DNA of 32,613 nt, taken from Oceanospirillaceae bacterium (GTDB lineage Bacteria; Pseudomonadota; Gammaproteobacteria; Pseudomonadales; Balneatricaceae). The DNA is taken from positions 1-32,613 of the forward strand of contig NYZU01000044.1 of NCBI GenBank assembly GCA_002686055.1, in the 5' to 3' direction. Below, in pieces: positions 26,002-32,613 of this stretch (position 1 is the first letter of the stretch; each line of letters starts with the position of its first letter). A program made the translations under genes and the position numbers. The notes beneath the pieces were generated by a model that ran no database searches, was not told where the DNA came from, and worked only from the letters and a program-made list of their open reading frames with translations.

Positions 26002-27213
26002 TTATGGTAATGCCTTGCGAATAGCATCAATTATCTTATCCATATCAGCCATTGGGTTAGCTGCAACAGAGCGCAACCAATCCTCACCTTCAACAATACA
26101 AGTTGACAGCATGCCGGCAGGTAAACGTTGATAAAGCTGCTCTGTACTTATATTAGTGGGGCGAAACACTGTTACCCCTGTTGTGGGCATAGCCAATAGA
26201 ATTACATCTGTTTCTTGTTGCAGGGCCTCTGCCAGAGTATGGGACATGGACATGGTTTGCTCTATACGTTGTGCCAGCCCCCCTTTGCCCCAAGCCAATA
26301 AAGTAGCTAACAAAGAGATGGCTGCAGCACCACGTGAACCTTGCACACCAATATTTGGTGCAGCAAGGTAACCCCCACCAAAGCTAATCGCCAAGTTCGC
26401 CAGTTCCAATTGACGAAACATCACCAAGGCAGAATCTTTTGGCTGAAATAACCATTTATGAGCAGAGACGGCTACTGAGTCAGCCAGTTCCATACCTGCC
26501 AGTAAGCCAGCATATTTCTCACTTAGGCACAGGGGACCCGCCCATGCGGCATCAATATGAGTCCATTTAGCTTTACCCACTAAGGCCAAATTATCGATTA
26601 CACCTGTCGCCGTGGTGCCGGCGGTTAACACCAAACAGGCATTACTTAGATCACCTAATTCACTCACTTTAGCAGGGTCAATCTGACCCATTGCATTGGT
26701 AGCCACTTGCTTATATGGCAACCCAAGAATATTTGCTGCTTTAGCAATACTAATATGGGCGCTGGTAGAAGCAATGATCTGATCAACTTTTCCAGCATCT
26801 CTGGCAGCCCAAAGTGCTGTTAGGTTAGCCAAAGTTGAGCCAGAACACATATGCCCACCCTGCATACCAAACCAAGGCGCTAACCAAGCCATCACTATTT
26901 CTTCTGCCTGTCTAGCAAAAGGGGCTGTGGCTGGATGGAGTAAATTTTGATTTAAGCGTGCATTCCATAGACTTGTCGCCCAAGTTATCCAAGGCGTGGG
27001 TGGATCCATATGAGCCAATGCGGTGGGGCTATCAAGATAACTGGCTTCCCCAAACACATAGGGTGCCAATAGAGATAAGGCAGCTTCTTCACCTATGCCC
27101 TGTGCTGTTAGGCTTTTAGGTAGTGGCTGTTGTTGGGCAGTAGGTTGACGTAGCAAATCAAGGGCTTTTCCCAATCCGGCATCTGCCTGAAAACTCTTAT
27201 CTTGCTTGGTCAT
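26002..27213 (-). CDS. PLP-dependent group II decarboxylase-like protein
   Basis: 403 residues with the fold-type I group II decarboxylase pattern. GGHMCSGSTLANL (119-131) is in the cofactor phosphate region, H153 in TSAHISI stacks on PLP, D221 lies in HIDAAWAG, and K253 in SAHKWLFQPKDS forms the Schiff base. Relatives include aromatic amino acid, 2,4-diaminobutyrate and aspartate decarboxylases. It is shorter than most of these (about 470-510). The C-terminal part ends with TTGVTVFRP, so it is complete rather than cut. The substrate is unknown. It lies 44 bases downstream of the aspartate/glutamate racemase gene, which hints at an acidic amino acid substrate; this is weak inference. Confidence 0.82.
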   Translation of the reverse strand: MTKQDKSFQADAGLGKALDLLRQPTAQQQPLPKSLTAQGIGEEAALSLLAPYVFGEASYLDSPTALAHMDPPTPWITWATSLWNARLNQNLLHPATAPFARQAEEIVMAWLAPWFGMQGGHMCSGSTLANLTALWAARDAGKVDQIIASTSAHISIAKAANILGLPYKQVATNAMGQIDPAKVSELGDLSNACLVLTAGTTATGVIDNLALVGKAKWTHIDAAWAGPLCLSEKYAGLLAGMELADSVAVSAHKWLFQPKDSALVMFRQLELANLAISFGGGYLAAPNIGVQGSRGAAAISLLATLLAWGKGGLAQRIEQTMSMSHTLAEALQQETDVILLAMPTTGVTVFRPTNISTEQLYQRLPAGMLSTCIVEGEDWLRSVAANPMADMDKIIDAIRKALP

Positions 27214-27257
27214 CTATCAACCCTTTTTTATCTTTGCATATGGGGCATTACTAAAGT

Positions 27258-27953
27258 TTAATCCATTATGGCATATTTTACCGCCTGCTGAGCATGTATA
27301 GCGGTAGTATCAAATAGCTCGATATCAGTGTCGGCTTGTTTTACCAACATACCAATCTCTGTACAACCAAGAATAACAGCTTGCGCACCCTGCGCATGCA
27401 AACGATCGATAATACGCAAATATTCACTTTTGGAGTCCGCTTTAATGTTGCCCAGACAGAGTTCTTGATAAATAACTTTATGAATAAAGTCCCTGTCAGG
27501 CTTTGGCGGCACTATAACCTGAAGACCAAACTGCTCTGTTAGCCTGCCCTTATAGAAGTCTTGTTCCATAGTAAACCCTGTGCCTAACAAACCAACTGTC
27601 TTAATTCCCTTATCAACTAGAATTTCGGCAGTTGTATCAGCAATATGCAATAAGGGAATATCAATAACCGCCTCAATTTCAGGCGCCAGTTTATGCATGG
27701 TATTGGTACAGATAAGCAAGAAGTCTGCTCCGGCGGCCTGAATATTTAGGGCTGCTTTAATCAAAATATCAGCGGTGCCTTGCCAATCGCCTTCATGCTG
27801 CAACTTTGCAATAGCAGCAAAATCAAGACTATACAGAATCACCTTACCTGAGTGTAAACCCCCAAGTTGATGCAGCACACCTTCATTGATGGCACGATAA
27901 TAGTCGAGGCTACTTTGCCAGCTCATACCGCCCAGTAAACCAATGGTTTTCAT
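27258..27953 (-). CDS. Aspartate/glutamate racemase family protein (YgeA-like)
   Basis: 231-residue cytosolic cofactor-independent amino acid racemase. Both catalytic cysteines are present: C82 in ICTNTMHK and C197 in LGCTEIG. The N-terminus MKTIGLLGGMSWQSSLDYYR is diagnostic of the YgeA/RacX group, which can act on several amino acids. ATG at 27953 is chosen because GGAGG lies seven bases upstream; an in-frame start 69 bases earlier lacks support. D-amino acids could feed peptidoglycan remodelling or signalling. It sits between the cupin and decarboxylase-like genes on the same strand. Confidence 0.9.
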   Translation of the reverse strand: MKTIGLLGGMSWQSSLDYYRAINEGVLHQLGGLHSGKVILYSLDFAAIAKLQHEGDWQGTADILIKAALNIQAAGADFLLICTNTMHKLAPEIEAVIDIPLLHIADTTAEILVDKGIKTVGLLGTGFTMEQDFYKGRLTEQFGLQVIVPPKPDRDFIHKVIYQELCLGNIKADSKSEYLRIIDRLHAQGAQAVILGCTEIGMLVKQADTDIELFDTTAIHAQQAVKYAIMD

Positions 27954-28069
27954 GTATTGCCTCCAATGCCTAGTATGGTCTAAATATATTGTTATTATCG
28001 AACGCCCATATACAGTAAGCAATATGTTGCAAACTAGGCAGCGTAGGGCCAGCCAATTTAACAGTCTAG

Positions 28070-28381
28070 TTAAATACTACCCTCTTGTTCTACCACCAGA
28101 ATACGTGCCTGCCCTATGGGGTGGGCAACATGCTCGGTGCCGATAGAAGCATAAAAAATATCACCCACTTCTAGCTTGCAAGAATGCTTATTGCCATTTT
28201 CACGATAGAACATCTCAACTTCACCATCGAGCACAACAAACACTTCTTCACCGTCATTAACATGCCACTGATATGGTTGATCAGTCCAATGCAAACGAGT
28301 GGAAATACCATTTATGCTTGTGATATCCAGTGCCCCCCAAGCTTTATCTGCCGTAAAATTTTTACTTCTTATAATTTTCAT
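28070..28381 (-). CDS. Small cupin-domain protein
   Basis: 103-residue single cupin_2 barrel. The metal-site motifs are partly visible: WHVNDGEEVFVVLDGEVEM (about 39-57) contains the H, an E and the G of motif 1, and GDIFYASIGTEHVAHP holds the second histidine. The substrate is unknown; such proteins are often sugar-binding or mannose-6-phosphate isomerase-like. Its ATG lies inside the end of a possible 41-residue upstream ORF. It may form a transcript with the racemase gene (116 bases apart). Confidence 0.82.
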   Translation of the reverse strand: MKIIRSKNFTADKAWGALDITSINGISTRLHWTDQPYQWHVNDGEEVFVVLDGEVEMFYRENGNKHSCKLEVGDIFYASIGTEHVAHPIGQARILVVEQEGSI

Positions 28382-28487
28382 AGCGAATACCTAAAAACAA
28401 TATCAGCAATAAAACTAAACCAAATGTAATATCAATAACAGTTATATTGGTTAGCGCTCCCAATTTCACCAGAGCAAAAATCGTCAT
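28362..28487 (-). CDS. Possible 41-residue single-helix membrane peptide
   Basis: ATG at 28487 begins MTIFALVKLGALTNITVID, followed by one strongly hydrophobic helix (about 20-34, FGLVLLLILFLGI) and a positively charged tail RYENYKK. It overlaps the start of the cupin gene by 20 bases, as in a translationally coupled pair. The start lies just after the fba terminator hairpin and has no strong ribosome-binding site. It has the look of a small membrane protein but no family is recognised. Confidence 0.35.
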   Translation of the reverse strand: MTIFALVKLGALTNITVIDITFGLVLLLILFLGIRYENYKK

Positions 28488-28489
28488 AC

Positions 28490-28520
28490 AAACAAAACCC
28501 CGCAACAAAAGGCGGGGTTT
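28490..28520 (-). terminator. Rho-independent terminator of the tkt-gap-pgk-fba operon
   Basis: On the minus strand AAACCCCGC and GCGGGGTTT form a perfect nine-pair stem around an eight-base loop, followed by TTTTGTTTG. It lies about 30 bases after the fba stop. The plus strand also ends in TTTATT, so weak bidirectional activity is possible. Confidence 0.88.
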
Positions 28521-28548
28521 ATTAGGTACTTATGAGCAAGCTTGGGGC

Positions 28549-29592
28549 CTAGATTCCGTAGTACTGAGTAGCCATATTTTCTAAGCTAATTGGCTTGATC
28601 TTACCGGCATTGCCCGCTGTGCCAAAAGCATTATAACGATCTTCACATACCTGCTGCATAGCAGCCATGGTTTGGGCAAGGTATTTACGAGGGTCAAATT
28701 CGGCTTGATTATGAGCCAAAAAGCGACGTATAGCACCCGTGGAAGCTAGGCGTAGGTCAGTATCGACATTCACCTTGCGTACGCCATGCTTAATGCCCTC
28801 TACGATCTGCTCAACGGGCACACCATAGGTTTCTGGTATAGCGCCACCATATTCATTAATCACTGCCAACCATTCCTGTGGCACAGAGGATGAGCCATGC
28901 ATGACTAAGTGGGTATTCGGTATCTGTTTATGAATCGCTGCAATGCGATCAATGGCCAAAATATCACCCGTTGGTGGACGGGTAAATTTATAGGCACCAT
29001 GGCTAGTACCACAAGCAATGGCCAGTGCATCAACTTTCGTCTTAGCCACAAATTCAGCTGCCTCTTGTGGATCAGTTAGCATTTGTTCCTGAGTTAGCTT
29101 CCCTTCTGCACCGACGCCATCTTCTTCACCAGCCTCACCCGTTTCCAAAGAACCTAAACAGCCTAGTTCCCCTTCTACGGAAACGCCACAGGCATGAGCC
29201 ATCTCCACCGTATGGCGAGTCACATCGACATTATATTCATAGCTTGTTGGGGTTTTGGAGTCTTCTCCCAAAGAGCCATCCATCATCACCGAAGAAAAGC
29301 CCATAGCAATCGCTTTTTGACAAGTGGCCGCGGCATTACCATGGTCTAGATGCATACATACTGGGATATGGGGGAATTCATCCATAGCCGCTAAGATCAT
29401 ATGCCGAAGAAAATTAGAGCCAGCATATTTTCGCGCACCAGCCGAGGCTTGCACTATTACGGGACTATTAGTCTTATCAGCGGCCTGCATTATGGCTCGC
29501 GTTTGTTCTAGATTATTGACATTAAAAGCTGGGATACCGTAACCATACTCAGCAGCATGATCAAGTAGTTGCCGTAAACTGACTAGCGCCAT
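28549..29592 (-). CDS. fba: Fructose-bisphosphate aldolase, class II (Calvin-cycle subtype)
   Basis: Zinc-dependent aldolase of glycolysis/gluconeogenesis, 347 residues. The start [23 protein letters not shown] is typical of the CbbA/Pseudomonas-type class II enzymes rather than of E. coli FbaA. Catalytic D83 and zinc ligand H84 lie in [14 protein letters not shown] and [11 protein letters not shown] are the substrate-binding segments. It begins 11 bases after the pgk stop and ends before a strong terminator, as the last gene of tkt-gap-pgk-fba. Confidence 0.96.
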   Translation of the reverse strand: MALVSLRQLLDHAAEYGYGIPAFNVNNLEQTRAIMQAADKTNSPVIVQASAGARKYAGSNFLRHMILAAMDEFPHIPVCMHLDHGNAAATCQKAIAMGFSSVMMDGSLGEDSKTPTSYEYNVDVTRHTVEMAHACGVSVEGELGCLGSLETGEAGEEDGVGAEGKLTQEQMLTDPQEAAEFVAKTKVDALAIACGTSHGAYKFTRPPTGDILAIDRIAAIHKQIPNTHLVMHGSSSVPQEWLAVINEYGGAIPETYGVPVEQIVEGIKHGVRKVNVDTDLRLASTGAIRRFLAHNQAEFDPRKYLAQTMAAMQQVCEDRYNAFGTAGNAGKIKPISLENMATQYYGI

Positions 29593-29603
29593 AACAGTGC
29601 TCC

Positions 29604-30764
29604 TTAGTTCCCGCGTTGTTGTAAAATGGCCACCGCTGGCAATTCCTTACCTTCAACAAATTCCAGAAACGCGCCACCACCTGTTGAAATATAGGACACC
29701 TTCTCACTAATATCAAACTTATCAACAGCAGCCAAGGTATCTCCCCCACCAGCAATAGAAAACCCATCCGCCTTGGCAATGGCATGAGATAGCACTTCCG
29801 TACCACCACTAAACTGATCAAACTCAAATACACCAAGTGGACCATTCCAAATAATGGTGCCTGCGGTAGCCAATATTTCAGCTAATACAGCAGCAGAATC
29901 AGGCCCTACATCCATTATCATATCGTCGTCTGTTACGGCAGACGCACCCTTGGTAGTAGCCACTGCCGTTTCACTAAATTCAGTGGCAGTAACCACATCT
30001 GTAGGAATAGGAATATTGGTTTTACTCATTAGAGCTTTGGCGTTATCAACCAGATCGGGCTCATATAGAGACTTACCAACAGGATGGCCGGCAGCAGCCA
30101 AAAAGGTATTAGCAATACCGCCACCAACAATTAACTGGTCAACTTTATCAGATAAAGCCTCTAGAACAGTAAGCTTGGTTGACACTTTAGAGCCACCCAC
30201 TACAGCAACCATAGGTCGTTTAGGATTATCCAGGGCCTTGGCTAGAGCATCCAATTCGGCTGCTAATAAGGGGCCAGCGCAGGCTACAGGAGCAAACTGA
30301 GCTACGCCATGGGTGCTCGCTTGGGCTCTGTGAGCTGTCCCAAAAGCATCGTTAACATAAATGTCGCAGAGGGCTGCCATCTGCTTTGCCAGAGTTTCGT
30401 CGTTGGCCTTTTCGCCCACATTAAAACGGCAATTCTCCAAGACAACCAAGGTTCCCGCTTCTGCCTCGACACCTTGCAACCAATCCTTTTGCAACCTTAC
30501 CTTATTGGGTAGACGTTCTGCTAACCAATCCACAACCGGCTGTAGGGAAAATTGACTATCATATTGACCTTCTTGGGGGCGACCTAGATGTGACGTAATC
30601 ATTACCGCAGCACCCGCCTTTAAAGCTAGCTCAATGGTCGGTAATGAGGCACGTAAACGAGCATCGCTGGTAACAACACCATCTTTTACGGGCACATTTA
30701 GATCTTCACGAATTAGCACTCGCTTACCAGCTAAGTCCAAGTCCGTCATATTGATAATAGGCAT
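29604..30764 (-). CDS. pgk: Phosphoglycerate kinase
   Basis: ATP-forming glycolytic kinase, 386 residues, complete. The N-terminal substrate domain shows [12 protein letters not shown] (about 14-25) and [10 protein letters not shown], and the C-terminal nucleotide domain shows [18 protein letters not shown] and GGGDTLAA. The gene lies 21 bases after the gap/epd-type gene and 11 before fba. An AGGAAAA ribosome-binding site precedes the ATG. Confidence 0.97.
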   Translation of the reverse strand: MPIINMTDLDLAGKRVLIREDLNVPVKDGVVTSDARLRASLPTIELALKAGAAVMITSHLGRPQEGQYDSQFSLQPVVDWLAERLPNKVRLQKDWLQGVEAEAGTLVVLENCRFNVGEKANDETLAKQMAALCDIYVNDAFGTAHRAQASTHGVAQFAPVACAGPLLAAELDALAKALDNPKRPMVAVVGGSKVSTKLTVLEALSDKVDQLIVGGGIANTFLAAAGHPVGKSLYEPDLVDNAKALMSKTNIPIPTDVVTATEFSETAVATTKGASAVTDDDMIMDVGPDSAAVLAEILATAGTIIWNGPLGVFEFDQFSGGTEVLSHAIAKADGFSIAGGGDTLAAVDKFDISEKVSYISTGGGAFLEFVEGKELPAVAILQQRGN

Positions 30765-30785
30765 AGGTTTTCCTGTAGTTGGTTT

Positions 30786-31808
30786 TTACTCACATAACAT
30801 GGCTAAAGCCACATCTAGCATTCGGTTGGCATAACCCCATTCGTTATCATACCAAGCCAATACTTTAATTAACTCTCCCATTTGCATGGTTTGAGTGGCA
30901 TCGAATACAGCTGATTTTGGGCAATGATTAAAGTCGATGGAAACTAATGGCTCCCAATTAATACCCAAAATACCATAGGGGTCTTGGTCACTGGCCGCCT
31001 GCATAATGGCATTAATTTCTTCAACACTGGTGGGGCGACTGGGGCGCAGGACTAGATCGACAACAGAGACATTGATAGTCGGCACCCGCATACTGTAGCC
31101 CGTAATCTTGTCAGCCACTTCTGGTAGCACCCAACCCAAAGCCTGAGTGGCATGCGTCGTGGTTGGAATCATAGACTGAGTAGCTGCCCTGCCCCGACGC
31201 AAATCCAGTTTATCTATCACCGTGTCAGTTAATACCTGACCATTGGTATAGGCATGAATCGTGGTCATCAGTCCGTCTTCAATACCTACCGCAGCCTGTA
31301 ATGGTGCCAACAGAGGCGCCATACAGTTGGTGGTACAAGAGGCATTAGAAATAATATGGTGATGGGGGCGGATATCCTGATGGTTGATACCATAGACCAC
31401 AGTTAGATCAACATCCTGCCCCGCTGGGGCACCAATTAGCACCTTATCAGCACCAGCTTGAAGATGCTGTTCGGATAGAGCGCGGCTGGTTAGTTTGCCT
31501 GAACATTCTAGGACTAAGTCGATATCCTGCCATGGTAAAGTTTTGGGGTCATCTTGGCAGTAAAGTGCAACCTGATGCTTATTACCCTGCTGGTCTGTTA
31601 TCGACATACCACTCTTTGTGGCTTCTACTGGCAAGGGAAAATGGCCATGCACAGAATCATATTGCGTTTCATACAGCAGGGAGTCAGCAATACCTAAATC
31701 ATTAATCGCAACTATTTGCAGCTGCTCCTGCAGGCCACGCTCATACAGGGCTCGCAATAAAGCGCGCCCAATACGACCATAGCCATTAATAGCAAGTCTT
31801 TTTGGCAT
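30786..31808 (-). CDS. Glyceraldehyde-3-phosphate / erythrose-4-phosphate dehydrogenase family enzyme
   Basis: 340-residue NAD-dependent dehydrogenase. The NAD-binding motif is NGYGRIGR (8-15), and D37 in INDLG favours NAD. The nucleophile C158 is in SNASCTTNC and the general base is H185 in TTIHAYTN. The middle part (HAYTNGQ ... LRRGRAATQSMIP) resembles ordinary GAPDH. The C-terminal FNHCPKSAVFDATQT ... NEWGYANRMLD resembles Epd (erythrose-4-phosphate dehydrogenase, PLP synthesis), and the tkt-X-pgk-fba position fits epd in Pseudomonas and E. coli. I therefore leave the symbol open between gap and epd. Start ATG at 31808, 37 bases after tkt. Confidence 0.9.
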   Translation of the reverse strand: MPKRLAINGYGRIGRALLRALYERGLQEQLQIVAINDLGIADSLLYETQYDSVHGHFPLPVEATKSGMSITDQQGNKHQVALYCQDDPKTLPWQDIDLVLECSGKLTSRALSEQHLQAGADKVLIGAPAGQDVDLTVVYGINHQDIRPHHHIISNASCTTNCMAPLLAPLQAAVGIEDGLMTTIHAYTNGQVLTDTVIDKLDLRRGRAATQSMIPTTTHATQALGWVLPEVADKITGYSMRVPTINVSVVDLVLRPSRPTSVEEINAIMQAASDQDPYGILGINWEPLVSIDFNHCPKSAVFDATQTMQMGELIKVLAWYDNEWGYANRMLDVALAMLCE

Positions 31809-31845
31809 TTATCTCAGCACTAAGTGACTCTCGTTGAGAGTGTAG

Positions 31846-32613
31846 TTACAGTAGTTCGTTAACCTGCTTAGCCACATTGTCAGCAGTAAAGCCATATATT
31901 TCAAATAGCTCATTGGCTGGCGCCGAGGCACCAAAGTTAGTCATACCGACCACTCGACCTTGTAGGCCTACATACTTATACCAATAGTCAGCATGGGCGG
32001 CTTCAACGGCTACCCGAGCCGACACTGATTTTGGTAAGACACTTTCCTGATAAGCAGCATCTTGACGCTCAAAGGCTTCCGTACAAGGCATAGAGACGAC
32101 GCGCACCATGCGACCTTGTGCTGTTAATTGGGCTGCTGCATCTTGGGCAATGCCCACTTCAGAACCGGTAGCGATAATTATGGCCTCAGGTGCGCCATCG
32201 CAATCACTGAGGATATAACCACCTTTAGCAATCGCTTCTACTTGGGCTTGGTCACGATCTTGATGGACTAGATTTTGGCGCGAAAAGATTAATGCCGAAG
32301 GGCCATCAATACGTTGTAAAGAGCTTTTCCAAGCGACAGCTGATTCAACTGTGTCACATGGGCGCCATGTATCTAGGTGCGGTGTAGCCCGTAAATTGGC
32401 GATTTGCTCAATAGGTTGATGGGTAGGGCCATCTTCACCTAAGCCGATAGAATCATGGGTATAAACAAATAATACCCGCTGACGCATCAAAGCGGCCATC
32501 CGGACAGCATTACGGGCATATTCCATAAATACTAGGAAGGTGGCGCCATAAGGTACAAAGCCACCATGCAAAGCCACACCATTCATAATGGCCGACATAG
32601 CAAATTCACGCAC
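31846..32613 (-). CDS. tkt: Transketolase, C-terminal part (5' end outside the window)
   Basis: The last 255 residues of a thiamine-diphosphate transketolase; the reading frame is open to the right edge, so the start is missing. Visible are [21 protein letters not shown] (active-site/substrate histidines), [12 protein letters not shown] and [11 protein letters not shown], and the C-terminal [15 protein letters not shown]. It interconverts pentose, triose and tetrose phosphates. It is the first visible gene of the operon with gap/epd, pgk and fba; the operon promoter must lie beyond the window. Confidence 0.96.
   Translation of the reverse strand: MREFAMSAIMNGVALHGGFVPYGATFLVFMEYARNAVRMAALMRQRVLFVYTHDSIGLGEDGPTHQPIEQIANLRATPHLDTWRPCDTVESAVAWKSSLQRIDGPSALIFSRQNLVHQDRDQAQVEAIAKGGYILSDCDGAPEAIIIATGSEVGIAQDAAAQLTAQGRMVRVVSMPCTEAFERQDAAYQESVLPKSVSARVAVEAAHADYWYKYVGLQGRVVGMTNFGASAPANELFEIYGFTADNVAKQVNELL

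Noticed and set aside
27954-28022. N-terminal extension of the racemase
   Set aside because: GGAGG precedes the ATG at 27953 and the family begins at MKTIGLLGG.
1-32613. CRISPR array, insertion sequence, integron or prophage
   Set aside because: No regularly spaced direct repeats, transposase or integrase motifs, or phage structural genes are visible on either strand.

Overview
The window looks like chromosomal DNA of a moderate-GC gammaproteobacterium on the Pseudomonas/Cellvibrio side of the class. The evidence is gene order and protein resemblance read by eye; no database search was possible. The left part (tyrS next to a predicted rRNA operon, an M23 peptidase, erpA, argC) follows a Pseudomonas-like order. 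The block erpA-clcA-hemL ... mrcB ... sfsA-dksA-gluQ-pcnB-folK-panBC keeps the same gene set as the 3-4 minute region of the E. coli chromosome, with fhu and other genes missing. The right edge (tkt-gap-pgk-fba) is a classic sugar-phosphate operon.

Layout. 1-310: minus-strand promoter and leader region of an rRNA operon whose 16S gene should lie just left of the window (two tandem promoters with GC-rich discriminators, then boxA). 350-4800: tyrS(-), M23 endopeptidase(+), erpA(-), argC(-). 4934-8638: clcA-type chloride transporter, hemL and a membrane protein, all plus. 8644-11578: the bifunctional penicillin-binding protein PBP1b with a TPR lipoprotein just downstream that looks like its activator LpoP (minus). 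11748-18925: sfsA(-), then a long plus-strand housekeeping run dksA-gluQ-pcnB-folK-panB-panC-thiolase. 18946-20290: an AT-rich accessory stretch with a GNAT acetyltransferase, a possible broken small gene, a restriction-controller-like XRE regulator with repeated ACTATA/TATAGT half-sites, and a strongly structured non-coding leader. 20291-24658: a three-gene polysaccharide export/chain-length operon (small membrane protein, 1025-residue multi-SLBB export protein, Wzz-type protein) with no glycosyltransferases beside it. 24655-28487: small minus-strand genes (membrane protein, NnrU family, PLP decarboxylase-like enzyme, aspartate/glutamate racemase, cupin, and a possible 41-residue membrane peptide). 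28495-32613: fba, pgk, gap/epd and the 3' part of tkt, ending at a strong hairpin terminator.

The most interesting place is 20066-20290. Several hairpins are followed by a three-branched structure that ends in an uninterrupted run of six T. A sequence similar to the ops/JUMPstart element (the RfaH recruitment signal of polysaccharide operons) sits in one of its loops, directly before the polysaccharide genes. This suggests an antitermination switch that needs an RfaH-like factor. Other points worth a look are the orphan C-protein-like regulator, a CLC protein with a channel-like valine at the internal proton-glutamate position, and tandem rRNA promoters that share an almost identical core and initial transcribed sequence.
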